64,000 bases of DNA, taken from assembly GCA_905480395.1 (NCBI GenBank), contig CAJQQE010000012.1, positions 62,001 through 126,000 of the forward strand, written 5' to 3'. The position numbers and the translations under genes were made by a program. The stretch's first letter is position 1, and each line of letters opens with the position of its first letter. Origin of the DNA: an uncultured Phycisphaerales bacterium (lineage in GTDB: Bacteria > Planctomycetota > Phycisphaerae > Phycisphaerales > SM1A02). This document shows positions 27,447 through 35,471 of this stretch, piece after piece. The notes beneath the pieces were generated by a model, which did not search any database, was not told the origin of the DNA, and was given only the letters and a program-made list of their open reading frames with translations.

Positions 27447-28025
27447 GTGAACAAGAACGCTCTTCAATCATCGAATTCGAAGCATCTGGCGATCTACACG
27501 GGGTCGTTCGATCCCATCACGTTGGGGCACGTCGATGTCTTGGCGAGAGCTCGCACGCTCTTCGACGAGATCGTTCTGGCGATTGGCCACAACCCGGAGA
27601 AAGAGGCGCTCTTCACGATGGAGGAGCGAGCGGAGATGGCCGAAGCGGCGATCGCCACCGACGAGGAGACGTCCGGGGCCGCGACCCGAGTGGTGACCTA
27701 CGAAGGCCTCACCGTCGACTTCGCGCGACGCGTCGGCGCGTGCGCGATTATTCGTGGGCTCCGAAACTCGACCGATCTGGCCACAGAATCTCAGCTTGCG
27801 ATCACCAATCGGAAAATCGCGGGGATCGAGACCGTCTTCATCGTGTCCGGTGAGGAGCATGCCTACACCTCGAGCAGCCTCATCCGTCAGATGGCAGCGC
27901 TCGGCGCATCCATCGAGCAACTTTCAACCTTCGTTCCGCCGGTAGTTTTTGACGCTATTCGTGCGAAACAGGGAGATGCAGCGCACCCGCTCGGCCGCCT
28001 GCTTCGCGACCCACTCCTCGATTGA
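27447..28025 (+). CDS. coaD: Phosphopantetheine adenylyltransferase
   Basis: A 192-residue enzyme that joins 4'-phosphopantetheine and ATP to dephospho-CoA, the penultimate step of CoA synthesis. Motifs: YTGSFDPITLGHVDV (the TGSFDP...GH nucleotidyltransferase signature), IIRGLRNSTDLATE and the ATP-gripping ISSS-like TSSSLIRQMAALG. An N-terminal extension of about 12-19 residues is longer than usual. I chose GTG at 27447 because TACAAT lies 7 nt upstream; ATG at 27426 is the alternative. panB, an earlier gene of the same pathway, lies 840 nt downstream. Confidence 0.93.
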   Translation: MNKNALQSSNSKHLAIYTGSFDPITLGHVDVLARARTLFDEIVLAIGHNPEKEALFTMEERAEMAEAAIATDEETSGAATRVVTYEGLTVDFARRVGACAIIRGLRNSTDLATESQLAITNRKIAGIETVFIVSGEEHAYTSSSLIRQMAALGASIEQLSTFVPPVVFDAIRAKQGDAAHPLGRLLRDPLLD

Positions 28026-28113
28026 TCGTTGATCGACCGGCGGAGATTCTCCGTCTTCTCACTCTGCTTACTCTTCATACTCCTCATCGAGCAAGATAGG
28101 ACCGCGTTTTATT

Positions 28114-28812
28114 ATGACAGTCGAAGTTCGGATCATCTCCATCGGAGCGCTCGCCAGCCATCCATTGCGGAAGGAAGTGGGGGATCGACGTCCCGGTCAT
28201 GCCACGACCACGCTCTTGATCTCCGGTGAGAATCGCATCCTCATTGATCCCAGTCTTCCTCCGGATCATCTTCGTCAACGGCTCGACGAACGAACCGGGG
28301 AGGCTCCGGAAGCCATCACCCATGTGTTCCTGACCGATCTTCGCCCCGACCGGCGACGTGGCCTCTCGCTCTTTCCCGAGGCGGAGTGGCTGGTCGGGGA
28401 GGCGGAGCGAGACGCCTACCGCGCCGCGTTGCGAGAGAAAATGGTCGAACTCGATGACGATGAAGAGCTCGATCCGGATACCGAACGGCTTCTCGAGGAG
28501 GAAGAGCGGGTGGTAACGCGTTTCGGGTCGGCCCCGGACCAGCTCGCGGAAGGCATCGATCTCTTTCCACTTCCCGGCGTCACCCCTGGTCTCTGCGGAC
28601 TCTTGATGCCCATGCCGCGGACGACCGTGTTGGTCTGTGGCGATGCCATCCCGACGCTTGAGCATCTTGAGCAGGGCGTGGTCCTTCCCCATGTCGCTGA
28701 CCTTGAAAAGGCGAGAGAGAGTTTTAAGGAGGCGGTGGAAATCGCAGACTTCCTCGTCTTGGGACGCGATAATCTGGTCACCAATCCGATTCGCCCTCTG
28801 GGCATGCGATGA
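28114..28812 (+). CDS. Metallo-beta-lactamase-fold protein lacking metal ligands
   Basis: A 232-residue protein with the layout of the MBL superfamily: N-terminal strand pairs ending ILIDPSLP, a segment ITHVFLTDLRPDRRRG where the hallmark THxHxDH should be (Thr74-Asp75-x-Arg77-x-Asp79-Arg80, so three His are replaced), GVTPGLCGLLM where the GHTPGS histidine is Val, and VLVCGDAIP with the bridging Asp kept. Sequence order and fold pattern are clear but the zinc site is mostly lost, so it is probably a non-hydrolytic binding or scaffold protein. It lies 51 nt before panB. A strongly acidic helix (residues about 112-131) is inserted in the middle. Confidence 0.78.
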   Translation: MTVEVRIISIGALASHPLRKEVGDRRPGHATTTLLISGENRILIDPSLPPDHLRQRLDERTGEAPEAITHVFLTDLRPDRRRGLSLFPEAEWLVGEAERDAYRAALREKMVELDDDEELDPDTERLLEEEERVVTRFGSAPDQLAEGIDLFPLPGVTPGLCGLLMPMPRTTVLVCGDAIPTLEHLEQGVVLPHVADLEKARESFKEAVEIADFLVLGRDNLVTNPIRPLGMR

Positions 28813-28851
28813 TCGACAGAAGAATTGGTCGGAACACGGCGCAATCTCTTA

Positions 28852-28857
28852 TAGACT
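28852..28857 (+). promoter_or_regulatory. TAGACT -10-like hexamer 6 nt before panB
   Basis: TAGACT, within the A/T-rich TTATAGACT, ends 6 nt upstream of the panB ATG. A second reading, TATAGA at 28850, would be 8 nt away. Confidence 0.45.
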
Positions 28858-28863
28858 GGACTC

Positions 28864-29736
28864 ATGAGCGCTCGAATCGATGAACCAACCGTGAATTCGA
28901 CAGACTCCGGGCTTCCCAAGCGGGTAACCCTCCGGGATCTTCGCCGCTGGCGTCGGGAGGGGACGGTGTTTCCCTGTCTGACGGCCTATGACGCCACGAT
29001 GGCCAGATGGCTCGCCAAGGCCGGGGTTCCAGTGCTGTTGGTCGGTGATTCGGCCGCAGAAGTCGTTCTTGGCCTGCCCAGTACGACACATGCACCGCTC
29101 GATTTCCTGGTCCAGATCACGGCGGCGGTGCGTCGAGGTGCCCCCAATGCGTATGTGATCGGCGACATGCCTTTCTTGAGTTACCACGCGGATGAGAACG
29201 ACGCGGTTATGAACGCCGGTCGGTTCATGGTCGAAGGTGGTGCCGACGCGGTGAAATTGGAAGCCGACGCCAGATTTGTGCCGGTGTTTGAACGGCTTTC
29301 GAGGGCTGGAATTCCGGCGATCGCGCATGTCGGATGCTTGCCGCAGAAAGTTCAGCTGCACGGGGGCTACGTCGTGGCCGGCCGGACGGCGGCATCGGCG
29401 AAGAATGTGGTTGAAGATGCGAAGAAGCTGGTGGAAGCAGGGGCCATTGGCGTGCTGGCGGAAGCAACGACCGCAGAGACCGCCGAGGCGTTGGTCAACG
29501 CCGTCGACGTTCCAGTCATCGGATGCGGCGCTGGGCCAGCCTGTCACGGGCAGATTGTGGTCACCCAGGACATCTTGGGACTCACCGATTGGCAGCCGAG
29601 TTTCGCGAGCAGCGAGGGGCAGATCGGGAATTCCATCCAAGCGGTGGTTGAGCAGTGGTGCGAGAAAGTCCGACGACGAGAGATGGAACATCCCTACGTC
29701 ATGAAGGACGGCGAGGCCGAGCAATTGGAAGATTGA
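28864..29736 (+). CDS. panB: 3-methyl-2-oxobutanoate hydroxymethyltransferase
   Basis: A 290-residue TIM-barrel enzyme that transfers a hydroxymethyl group to ketoisovalerate to make ketopantoate, the first step of pantothenate synthesis. Conserved segments: LTAYDATMARWLAKAGV near residue 42, VGDSAAEVVLG (Mg2+ Asp) near 60, IGDMPFLSY near 100, VKLEAD (catalytic-region Lys and Glu), AHVGCLPQ near 155 and the Glu in LLEA-like GVLAEAT near 195. Length matches PanB. It forms a pathway link with coaD but not an operon, because the degenerate MBL gene lies between. Confidence 0.93.
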   Translation: MSARIDEPTVNSTDSGLPKRVTLRDLRRWRREGTVFPCLTAYDATMARWLAKAGVPVLLVGDSAAEVVLGLPSTTHAPLDFLVQITAAVRRGAPNAYVIGDMPFLSYHADENDAVMNAGRFMVEGGADAVKLEADARFVPVFERLSRAGIPAIAHVGCLPQKVQLHGGYVVAGRTAASAKNVVEDAKKLVEAGAIGVLAEATTAETAEALVNAVDVPVIGCGAGPACHGQIVVTQDILGLTDWQPSFASSEGQIGNSIQAVVEQWCEKVRRREMEHPYVMKDGEAEQLED

Positions 29737-29953
29737 GAAACGCCGATTCCGGGCTGGGCTGGCCTATTCTGGGCCATCAGACACGCCATCCTCCCTGAAA
29801 TTCGAGAAACCTCAACGAGTTTCGATGGTTGGCGAACCGGCAGGCCCCGGTTTTCCGAACAACCATATGGAGACGGTCGACGTTCCCATCCCTTCCGCAT
29901 CCGATCAATGGCCGATCGAAGGTTCCTTCGTTGAGCTGGCCAGGAGATCTTCC

Positions 29954-31435
29954 ATGACCCGTATCTCGCAAATCGGTCCGGCCGTCGTCGTCGCCGTCAC
30001 GTTGGTAGCGGCCCTCTTCGCCGGGCCGTCCACCATTCGGGGCGTGGTCAATGCCAGCACGCGAGCAGATATCGCCAAGGCCTCCGCTCGGTTGCAGGAC
30101 GGAAACGTACTGGAAGCGATTTCTCAGGCCCAGCGGGATATCGCGATTGTCGTGGAGCCCTCGGTGGTCCATGTCTCCAGCCAAGGATCAGTGGATGAGG
30201 GCTCCCGATTTGGAAAATTCGCTTCGACCGGGTCCGGCTGGATTTGGGACGAACAGGGCCACGTGGTCACCAACGCCCACGTCGTCGAGGCGGCGGATCG
30301 CATCGAAATTCAACTCCATGACGGGGAAGTCCGTGAGGCGCAGATCATCGGGCTTGACCTTCGAAGTGATATCGCCGTCGTGAAAATCGAGGCGGGCAAC
30401 CTGATTCCCTCGATCCGAGGTGAGAGCCGCAGCGTGCGACAAGGCGATGTGGCGTTCGCATTTGGGTCACCCTTCGATTTTCGATTCTCGATGTCCAGCG
30501 GAATCGTCTCCGGACTTGGCCGTGCCGCCGGACTGGACGACATTGACTACGAGAACTTCATCCAGGTGGACGCCGCGATTAATCCCGGGAATTCCGGCGG
30601 GCCGCTCACCGATACCAGGGGCCGCGTGATCGGGATGAACACCGCGATCGCAACCGGTCGGGGAAACACGGTTGGTCAGGGGCAGTTCGCGGGAATTGGT
30701 CTGGCCATTCCGATGTCGCAGATCTCCACCGTGGTCGAGCAGATCATCGAGACAGGCGAGGTGCAGAAAGGCTTCCTCGGGGTGGGCCTCGCAGAGGTCT
30801 CGCTCATGGCGGGAGTTAGAGGCGGAATCTCGCGTGAGATGATGGATGCCATCCTGAAGCAGTACGACGGTGAGGGCGTCTGCGTCACCCGGGTCGAGCC
30901 CGGTTATCCCGCGGCGATGGCGGGAATCGAGGCTGGCGATGTCATCGAGAAGGTTGATGGCCGTCGAGTTCGGGGGCTCGAACAGCTCAAGTCGATGATC
31001 TCTTCCGGGCGTCCGGGGGATGTTGTCACCCTCGACGTCTGGAGCATTGATTCTGAGCGCGGGGTGCCTGGATATCGCTCGGTAGACGTGACGCTCGGGG
31101 AGCTTGATCCGATCATGTCGAGCCCAGCGGCTCAGCAGCTCCGGGCGATGGGCCTCCTTGAGTTAGCGACTTCGACGCCGGATCGCGCCGCCGTACAGGG
31201 CGTGGAATTTCGGGCTGGCGTCATCATTCTCAAGACCGACGAGCGAAGCCGACTGGGCAGCCTCTTCCCGGCCGGAACGATTCTCATCGAAGGTGGGGGG
31301 CGGGTCATTGCCTCCTATGACGAACTCTTAGCCCGATTTGATCGAGCACTTCAGGCAGGCCGGGGCATGCGGAGCCTAGGATTCCAGATCACGGCGATTC
31401 AGCCGGACGGTGAGCGGGTCACCGTGGAGCTCTAG
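29954..31435 (+). CDS. Trypsin-like HtrA/DegP serine protease with PDZ domain
   Basis: A 493-residue exported protease. The N-terminus (RISQIGPAVVVAVTLVAALFAG) is a membrane anchor or signal. The trypsin fold has the complete triad His109 (TNAHVVEA), Asp139 (DLRSDIAVVK) and Ser214 (NPGNSGGPL). A PDZ domain covers about residues 270-390 (FLGVGLAEV, VTRVEPGYPAAMAGIEAGDVI). A further C-terminal domain of about 90 residues may be a second, degenerate PDZ. AGGAG about 8 nt before 29954 decides the start; the frame is open further upstream but without a comparable site. Acts in periplasmic or envelope protein quality control. Confidence 0.9.
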   Translation: MTRISQIGPAVVVAVTLVAALFAGPSTIRGVVNASTRADIAKASARLQDGNVLEAISQAQRDIAIVVEPSVVHVSSQGSVDEGSRFGKFASTGSGWIWDEQGHVVTNAHVVEAADRIEIQLHDGEVREAQIIGLDLRSDIAVVKIEAGNLIPSIRGESRSVRQGDVAFAFGSPFDFRFSMSSGIVSGLGRAAGLDDIDYENFIQVDAAINPGNSGGPLTDTRGRVIGMNTAIATGRGNTVGQGQFAGIGLAIPMSQISTVVEQIIETGEVQKGFLGVGLAEVSLMAGVRGGISREMMDAILKQYDGEGVCVTRVEPGYPAAMAGIEAGDVIEKVDGRRVRGLEQLKSMISSGRPGDVVTLDVWSIDSERGVPGYRSVDVTLGELDPIMSSPAAQQLRAMGLLELATSTPDRAAVQGVEFRAGVIILKTDERSRLGSLFPAGTILIEGGGRVIASYDELLARFDRALQAGRGMRSLGFQITAIQPDGERVTVEL

Positions 31436-31515
31436 AAGTCGTGTCCGGTACCGCGGAGAGAACTGGAAGACCAAAACGAATCAACTTTGAAGCCCAATAC
31501 TCGCTCCTTAATCGC

Positions 31516-31521
31516 TAGCAT
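31516..31521 (+). promoter_or_regulatory. TAGCAT -10-like hexamer 7 nt before the ABC ATPase
   Basis: TAGCAT ends 7 nt upstream of the ATG at 31529. The intervening GAGGA may also act as a weak Shine-Dalgarno, so the mRNA could be leaderless or carry a minimal leader. Confidence 0.4.
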
Positions 31522-31528
31522 CTGAGGA

Positions 31529-32398
31529 ATGTCCGTGCCTCCCAACGCCAAGACCAGTTCGTCCCAGAGTCCCCTGCTCTCGGTTCGAGATCTCAATACC
31601 CACTTCCCGGTGAAACGGGGAATTTTTCAGCGAACCGTGGATCACGTTCGCGCCGTCGACGGTGTGAGTCTTGATCTCGCCCCCGGCGAAACGCTGGGGC
31701 TCGTGGGTGAATCCGGGTGTGGCAAGACCACCGTCGGTCGAACCATCCTGAGACTGATTCCGGCGACCAGCGGCGAGGTGATTTTCGATGGAAAGCCGGT
31801 CTTCCAGCAATCCGCGGTAGACCTTCGAGCCCTTCGTCGAGAGATGCAGATCATCTTCCAGGATCCCGGCGGGTCTTTGAATCCGCGAATGCGGGTCGGC
31901 CGACTGGTTGGAGAGCCGTTGATGGTGCACGGTCTCGCCAAAGGTGACGAACTTCAGTACCGAGTCGAACAACTCTTGGAGCGCTGCGGTCTCTGGAAGC
32001 AGGCTGCAGACCGATACCCGCACGAGTTCAGCGGCGGTCAACGGCAGCGCATTGGAATCGCCCGGGCGCTGGCCGTCGAGCCGCGACTCATCGTCTGCGA
32101 CGAACCGACCTCGGCGCTCGATGTCTCGATCCAGTCCCAGATCCTGAATCTTCTCGACGATCTGCAGGATGAATTCGGCCTCAGTTATCTCTTTATCAGT
32201 CATGACATGGCGGTCGTTCATCACGTGTGCGACCGGATTGCAGTGATGTACAACGGCAAGATCGTAGAGATCGGACCGCGAGATCAGGTGATCCACGATC
32301 CCCAGCACGAGTACACCAAGGCACTGCTTTCAGCCGTTCCCGAACCTGATCCTCGACGCGAGCGATCGAGGATCGCGTGGGAAGGGATGCGGATGTGA
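31529..32398 (+). CDS. Oligopeptide/dipeptide ABC transporter ATP-binding protein (OppF/DppF type)
   Basis: A 289-residue ABC ATPase. Walker A is [15 protein letters not shown] near residue 70, the Q-loop is [14 protein letters not shown] near 108, the signature is [17 protein letters not shown] near 172 and Walker B is [14 protein letters not shown] near 190. The C-terminal oligopeptide-type tail [12 protein letters not shown] is present, so it belongs to the peptide-importer group. No permease, binding protein or partner OppD-like ATPase is in the window. It is followed by, and overlaps by 4 nt, a small membrane protein gene. Confidence 0.9.
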   Translation: MSVPPNAKTSSSQSPLLSVRDLNTHFPVKRGIFQRTVDHVRAVDGVSLDLAPGETLGLVGESGCGKTTVGRTILRLIPATSGEVIFDGKPVFQQSAVDLRALRREMQIIFQDPGGSLNPRMRVGRLVGEPLMVHGLAKGDELQYRVEQLLERCGLWKQAADRYPHEFSGGQRQRIGIARALAVEPRLIVCDEPTSALDVSIQSQILNLLDDLQDEFGLSYLFISHDMAVVHHVCDRIAVMYNGKIVEIGPRDQVIHDPQHEYTKALLSAVPEPDPRRERSRIAWEGMRM

Positions 32399-32904
32399 CC
32401 GGACCTCCAACTCATACTGATGGCGACGGCGTTCGGGGCCGAATATTCCTGCTGATTTTCATCGGAATCTTCGGCGTGAGTGTGATCGCGACCTACCTGT
32501 ACGGAGTGCGGGTGGTGAATTCTGTGAAGGCGCAGGCGCAGCGGAGCGACGCGGCGCTGAGAACGACCGGCTATGCCATTTTGGTCGCCACTTCCGAGGA
32601 TGGAACCTTCCCGCTCGGGACGGATCGAATCCGCGAAATCACGCTTCCGCCGACGATTCCGGGCCCCCTGGGCGTCTCGGAAGGGTCCTTGTGGCCCGTG
32701 GATCTCGGAGCCGCGATGGCTGATCTGGAGCCCATGAGCGTTCCTGACGCCCTCGAAATCGTACTGATCAGTTGGCCTCCAGAGGGTGACCTGCCTCCGG
32801 TGCTGTCCGTTGGAGGCCGCCCCAGCGGGTTGGTCGACGGTGGAACCACCCTCGATTTCATCAATGGCTGGTTTCGAGCCGCGGCCTCCCAGCTCAGCGA
32901 ATGA
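32395..32904 (+). CDS. Hypothetical protein with one N-terminal membrane helix
   Basis: A 169-residue protein from GTG 32395, overlapping the previous stop (GTGA), so translation is coupled. A single membrane helix at about residues 17-37 ([21 protein letters not shown]) is followed by an extracytoplasmic part rich in P, G and L without recognised domain. Topology (short cytoplasmic N-terminus, helix, soluble domain) resembles type IV pilin-like or secretion accessory proteins only loosely. Function unknown. Confidence 0.65.
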   Translation: MTGPPTHTDGDGVRGRIFLLIFIGIFGVSVIATYLYGVRVVNSVKAQAQRSDAALRTTGYAILVATSEDGTFPLGTDRIREITLPPTIPGPLGVSEGSLWPVDLGAAMADLEPMSVPDALEIVLISWPPEGDLPPVLSVGGRPSGLVDGGTTLDFINGWFRAAASQLSE

Positions 32905-32994
32905 GTCGCCGGTGGGTGGATCTCCGCTTGTTGGCTGCATGTCGAAACTGGGCGGGTACTGGCCACCGGCAGGCTGACCTGCGAAACTGACCTC

Positions 32995-33927
32995 ATGAGC
33001 AGCGAAACCGACACGAAAGCGATGCAAGATATGACCGAAGCGCCCGTCGGACAGGAAGGCGGCATTCGACGCGTCGCCCCGGAAGTTCCCTTCACCGACG
33101 TGATGAATGGGGACAGCCGGTGGGAGATCCCCATTCACGATCACGGTTTCGTGGCGTTGGTCGATTCGATGCCCCGACTGGTGCCCGAAGGGCAGACCGC
33201 GGACAGCGCCATTGTTCAAGCGGCGCGGGTTAGTTACGGCGCCGGAACAAAGAAGGTCAACGAAGATCGCGGCCTCATCCGCTATCTCCTTCGACATCGT
33301 CATACCACCCCACTTGAGATGGTCGAGTTCAAGTTTCACATTGCGATGCCGATCTTCGTCGCTCGGCAGTGGATCCGGCATCGAACCGCGAACGTCAACG
33401 AATATTCGGCGCGATACTCCATCATGCCGGATCGGTTCTACCGACCTTCAGTCGAGAACGTTCGAAAACAGAGCACCAGTAATCGGCAGGGTGGGGACCA
33501 ACCAATCGAGGTCGGAACTGCCGAAGAGTTTCTGAAGCTGCTTGAGGATTCCGAAGCGTTGTACACGCGGTATCTCGATCTCACCGAGAAGGGTGTCGCA
33601 CGAGAGATTGCTCGAGCGGCCCTCCCGGTAAGCGTCTTCACCGAGTGGTACTGGAAGTGCGACTTGCACAACATTCTTCACTTCCTTTCGCTTCGAATGG
33701 ACAAGCACGCCCAGATCGAGATCCGCGACTACGCCAACGCGATGTACGAACTCATCAAAGGAATCGTGCCGATGACCTGCGAAGCCTTCGAAGACTATCG
33801 ATTGAATGCCATGCATCTCACGTCGCTCGAGATCGAGGCGATTCGCAAGGGTCAGCCCCTCGATAGCACCAATAAGCGAGAAATCGCGGAGTGGGAAGCC
33901 AAGCGAGCAGACCTCGGCCTGGGCTGA
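32995..33927 (+). CDS. thyX: Flavin-dependent thymidylate synthase
   Basis: A 310-residue FAD enzyme that methylates dUMP to dTMP using methylenetetrahydrofolate. The ThyX signature RHRTANVNEYSARYS (residues 128-142) contains the RHR-x7-S motif. Other conserved parts are HHTP-like RHRHTTPLEMV near 105 and FLSLRMDKHAQIEIRDYA near 225. It has an N-terminal extension of about 30 residues relative to short ThyX forms. The sulfatase gene follows after 50 nt but is probably separately transcribed (TACCCT at 33966). Confidence 0.95.
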   Translation: MSSETDTKAMQDMTEAPVGQEGGIRRVAPEVPFTDVMNGDSRWEIPIHDHGFVALVDSMPRLVPEGQTADSAIVQAARVSYGAGTKKVNEDRGLIRYLLRHRHTTPLEMVEFKFHIAMPIFVARQWIRHRTANVNEYSARYSIMPDRFYRPSVENVRKQSTSNRQGGDQPIEVGTAEEFLKLLEDSEALYTRYLDLTEKGVAREIARAALPVSVFTEWYWKCDLHNILHFLSLRMDKHAQIEIRDYANAMYELIKGIVPMTCEAFEDYRLNAMHLTSLEIEAIRKGQPLDSTNKREIAEWEAKRADLGLG

Positions 33928-33965
33928 TCGGATCGCTCTGGCTGGGCCTCATCGCGATGGGTGGG

Positions 33966-33971
33966 TACCCT
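33966..33971 (+). promoter_or_regulatory. TACCCT -10-like hexamer 6 nt before the first sulfatase
   Basis: TACCCT ends 6 nt upstream of ATG 33978 and supports that start over two longer in-frame alternatives at 33891 and 33957. Confidence 0.4.
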
Positions 33972-33977
33972 CCGTGG

Positions 33978-35447
33978 ATGCAGACCTTCTTCGATCCCCG
34001 CTTTCTAGCGTTCCGAATCTCTGGCTTGGTGGCGTGTCTCGTGGCATTCTTTGCCGTCGAGAACATTGCCGAGGGTCAGGAGATCAAGGCGGAGAAGCCG
34101 CCCAACATCGTGATTGTCTTTACGGATGATCAAGGTTGGGGTGATCTCTCCTGCTACGGCTCGAAAGACATTCCAACTCCGCACATCGATCAACTCGCGC
34201 GGGATGGAATGCGATTCACCAATTTCTACGTCTCGCAGCCGGTTTGCTCGGCATCTCGCTCCTCGCTCTTGACGGGCTGTTACGCGAACCGGGTCGGCAT
34301 TCGGGGGGCGCTGGTTCCAAGCACGAAGTTCGGCCTCGACCCAGATGAACACACCATTGCCGAAGTGGTGAAGCCGTTGGGATACGCCACGGCCTGCTAT
34401 GGCAAATGGCACCTCGGTCACCTCGAACCATTCCTACCCACTCGCCAAGGGTTTGATGAGTACGCGGGCATTCCCTATTCCAATGACATGTGGCCGGGTC
34501 ATCCGGAGAGTCCAAAGGCGTGGCCGCGACTCCCGTGGTACGGGAACGACGGGCCGACTGAATTCATCGACGACCTCGACGATCAGCAGATGATCACTCG
34601 CCGGCTCACCGATCATGCCGTGGATTTTGTCCATCGAAACGCGGCGCAGCCGTTCCTTCTCTACGTTCCACATTCGATGCCGCACGTTCCCCTCGGCGTC
34701 GGCCCTCGATTTCGGCAATCCTCGGAGTACGGCCCGTACGCCGACGTGATCAAGGAGATTGACTGGTCGGTCGGCGAGATCGTCGCGGCGTTAACCGAAG
34801 AGGGGATTCTCGATGAGACCATCTTCATCTTCGCAAGTGACAACGGGCCGTGGCTCAACTACGGCGATCACGCCGGCACGACGGGCGGTCTTCGAGAAGG
34901 GAAGGGCACCACGTTTGAGGGTGGCGTCCGAGTTCCTTTCATCGTTCGTTATCCCCCGGTCGTGCCAGCAGGATCGACCTGCGACACGCCGTGCATGACG
35001 ATTGATGTTCTTCCGACCATCGTTGAGTTAACCGGCGGGGAGGCTCCGGCCCGGAAGATCGACGGACGAAGCATCCTTCCGCAATTCAAAGGCATTGAAA
35101 ATGCCCCGGATCCGCACGAGGCGATGTTCTTCTGGTATCGAAACCAGGAATTGCAGGCGATGCGAATGGGTAGATGGAAGATGCATTTTCCCCACGGCTA
35201 TCGATCACTTGAAGGACGTCCCGGGGGAAACAACGGTCGGCCGACGAAGTACACCTATGGCGTCCCTATCGAACTCTCTCTCTTCGATCTTGATGCAGAT
35301 CCGAACGAGACTGCGAATCTCGTTGCGGTTCATCCCGACGTTGTGACACGGATGCAGACGCTCGCGGATCATGCTCGAAGTACTCTTGGTGACACGCTTA
35401 CCCAGACCGTCGGCGCCGAGGTTCGTATGCCTCGACGAGTTGACTGA
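33978..35447 (+). CDS. Arylsulfatase-family sulfatase (first)
   Basis: A 489-residue exported sulfatase. The N-terminal 33 residues form a signal peptide (basic start, hydrophobic FRISGLVACLVAFFAV). The catalytic motif is Cys90-S-A-S-Arg94 (PVCSASRSSLLTG), the CxAxR variant, which needs formylglycine modification. Metal ligands are FTDDQGWGD near residue 48 and ASDNGP near 290, and GKWHLGH near 140 has the catalytic Lys-x-His. These enzymes cut sulfate esters of sugars or phenols. It lies 24 nt upstream of an FAD hydroxylase and forms one operon with it and a second sulfatase. Confidence 0.93.
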   Translation: MQTFFDPRFLAFRISGLVACLVAFFAVENIAEGQEIKAEKPPNIVIVFTDDQGWGDLSCYGSKDIPTPHIDQLARDGMRFTNFYVSQPVCSASRSSLLTGCYANRVGIRGALVPSTKFGLDPDEHTIAEVVKPLGYATACYGKWHLGHLEPFLPTRQGFDEYAGIPYSNDMWPGHPESPKAWPRLPWYGNDGPTEFIDDLDDQQMITRRLTDHAVDFVHRNAAQPFLLYVPHSMPHVPLGVGPRFRQSSEYGPYADVIKEIDWSVGEIVAALTEEGILDETIFIFASDNGPWLNYGDHAGTTGGLREGKGTTFEGGVRVPFIVRYPPVVPAGSTCDTPCMTIDVLPTIVELTGGEAPARKIDGRSILPQFKGIENAPDPHEAMFFWYRNQELQAMRMGRWKMHFPHGYRSLEGRPGGNNGRPTKYTYGVPIELSLFDLDADPNETANLVAVHPDVVTRMQTLADHARSTLGDTLTQTVGAEVRMPRRVD

Positions 35448-35471
35448 TCGGACGGTCCGAGGAATCCAAAG

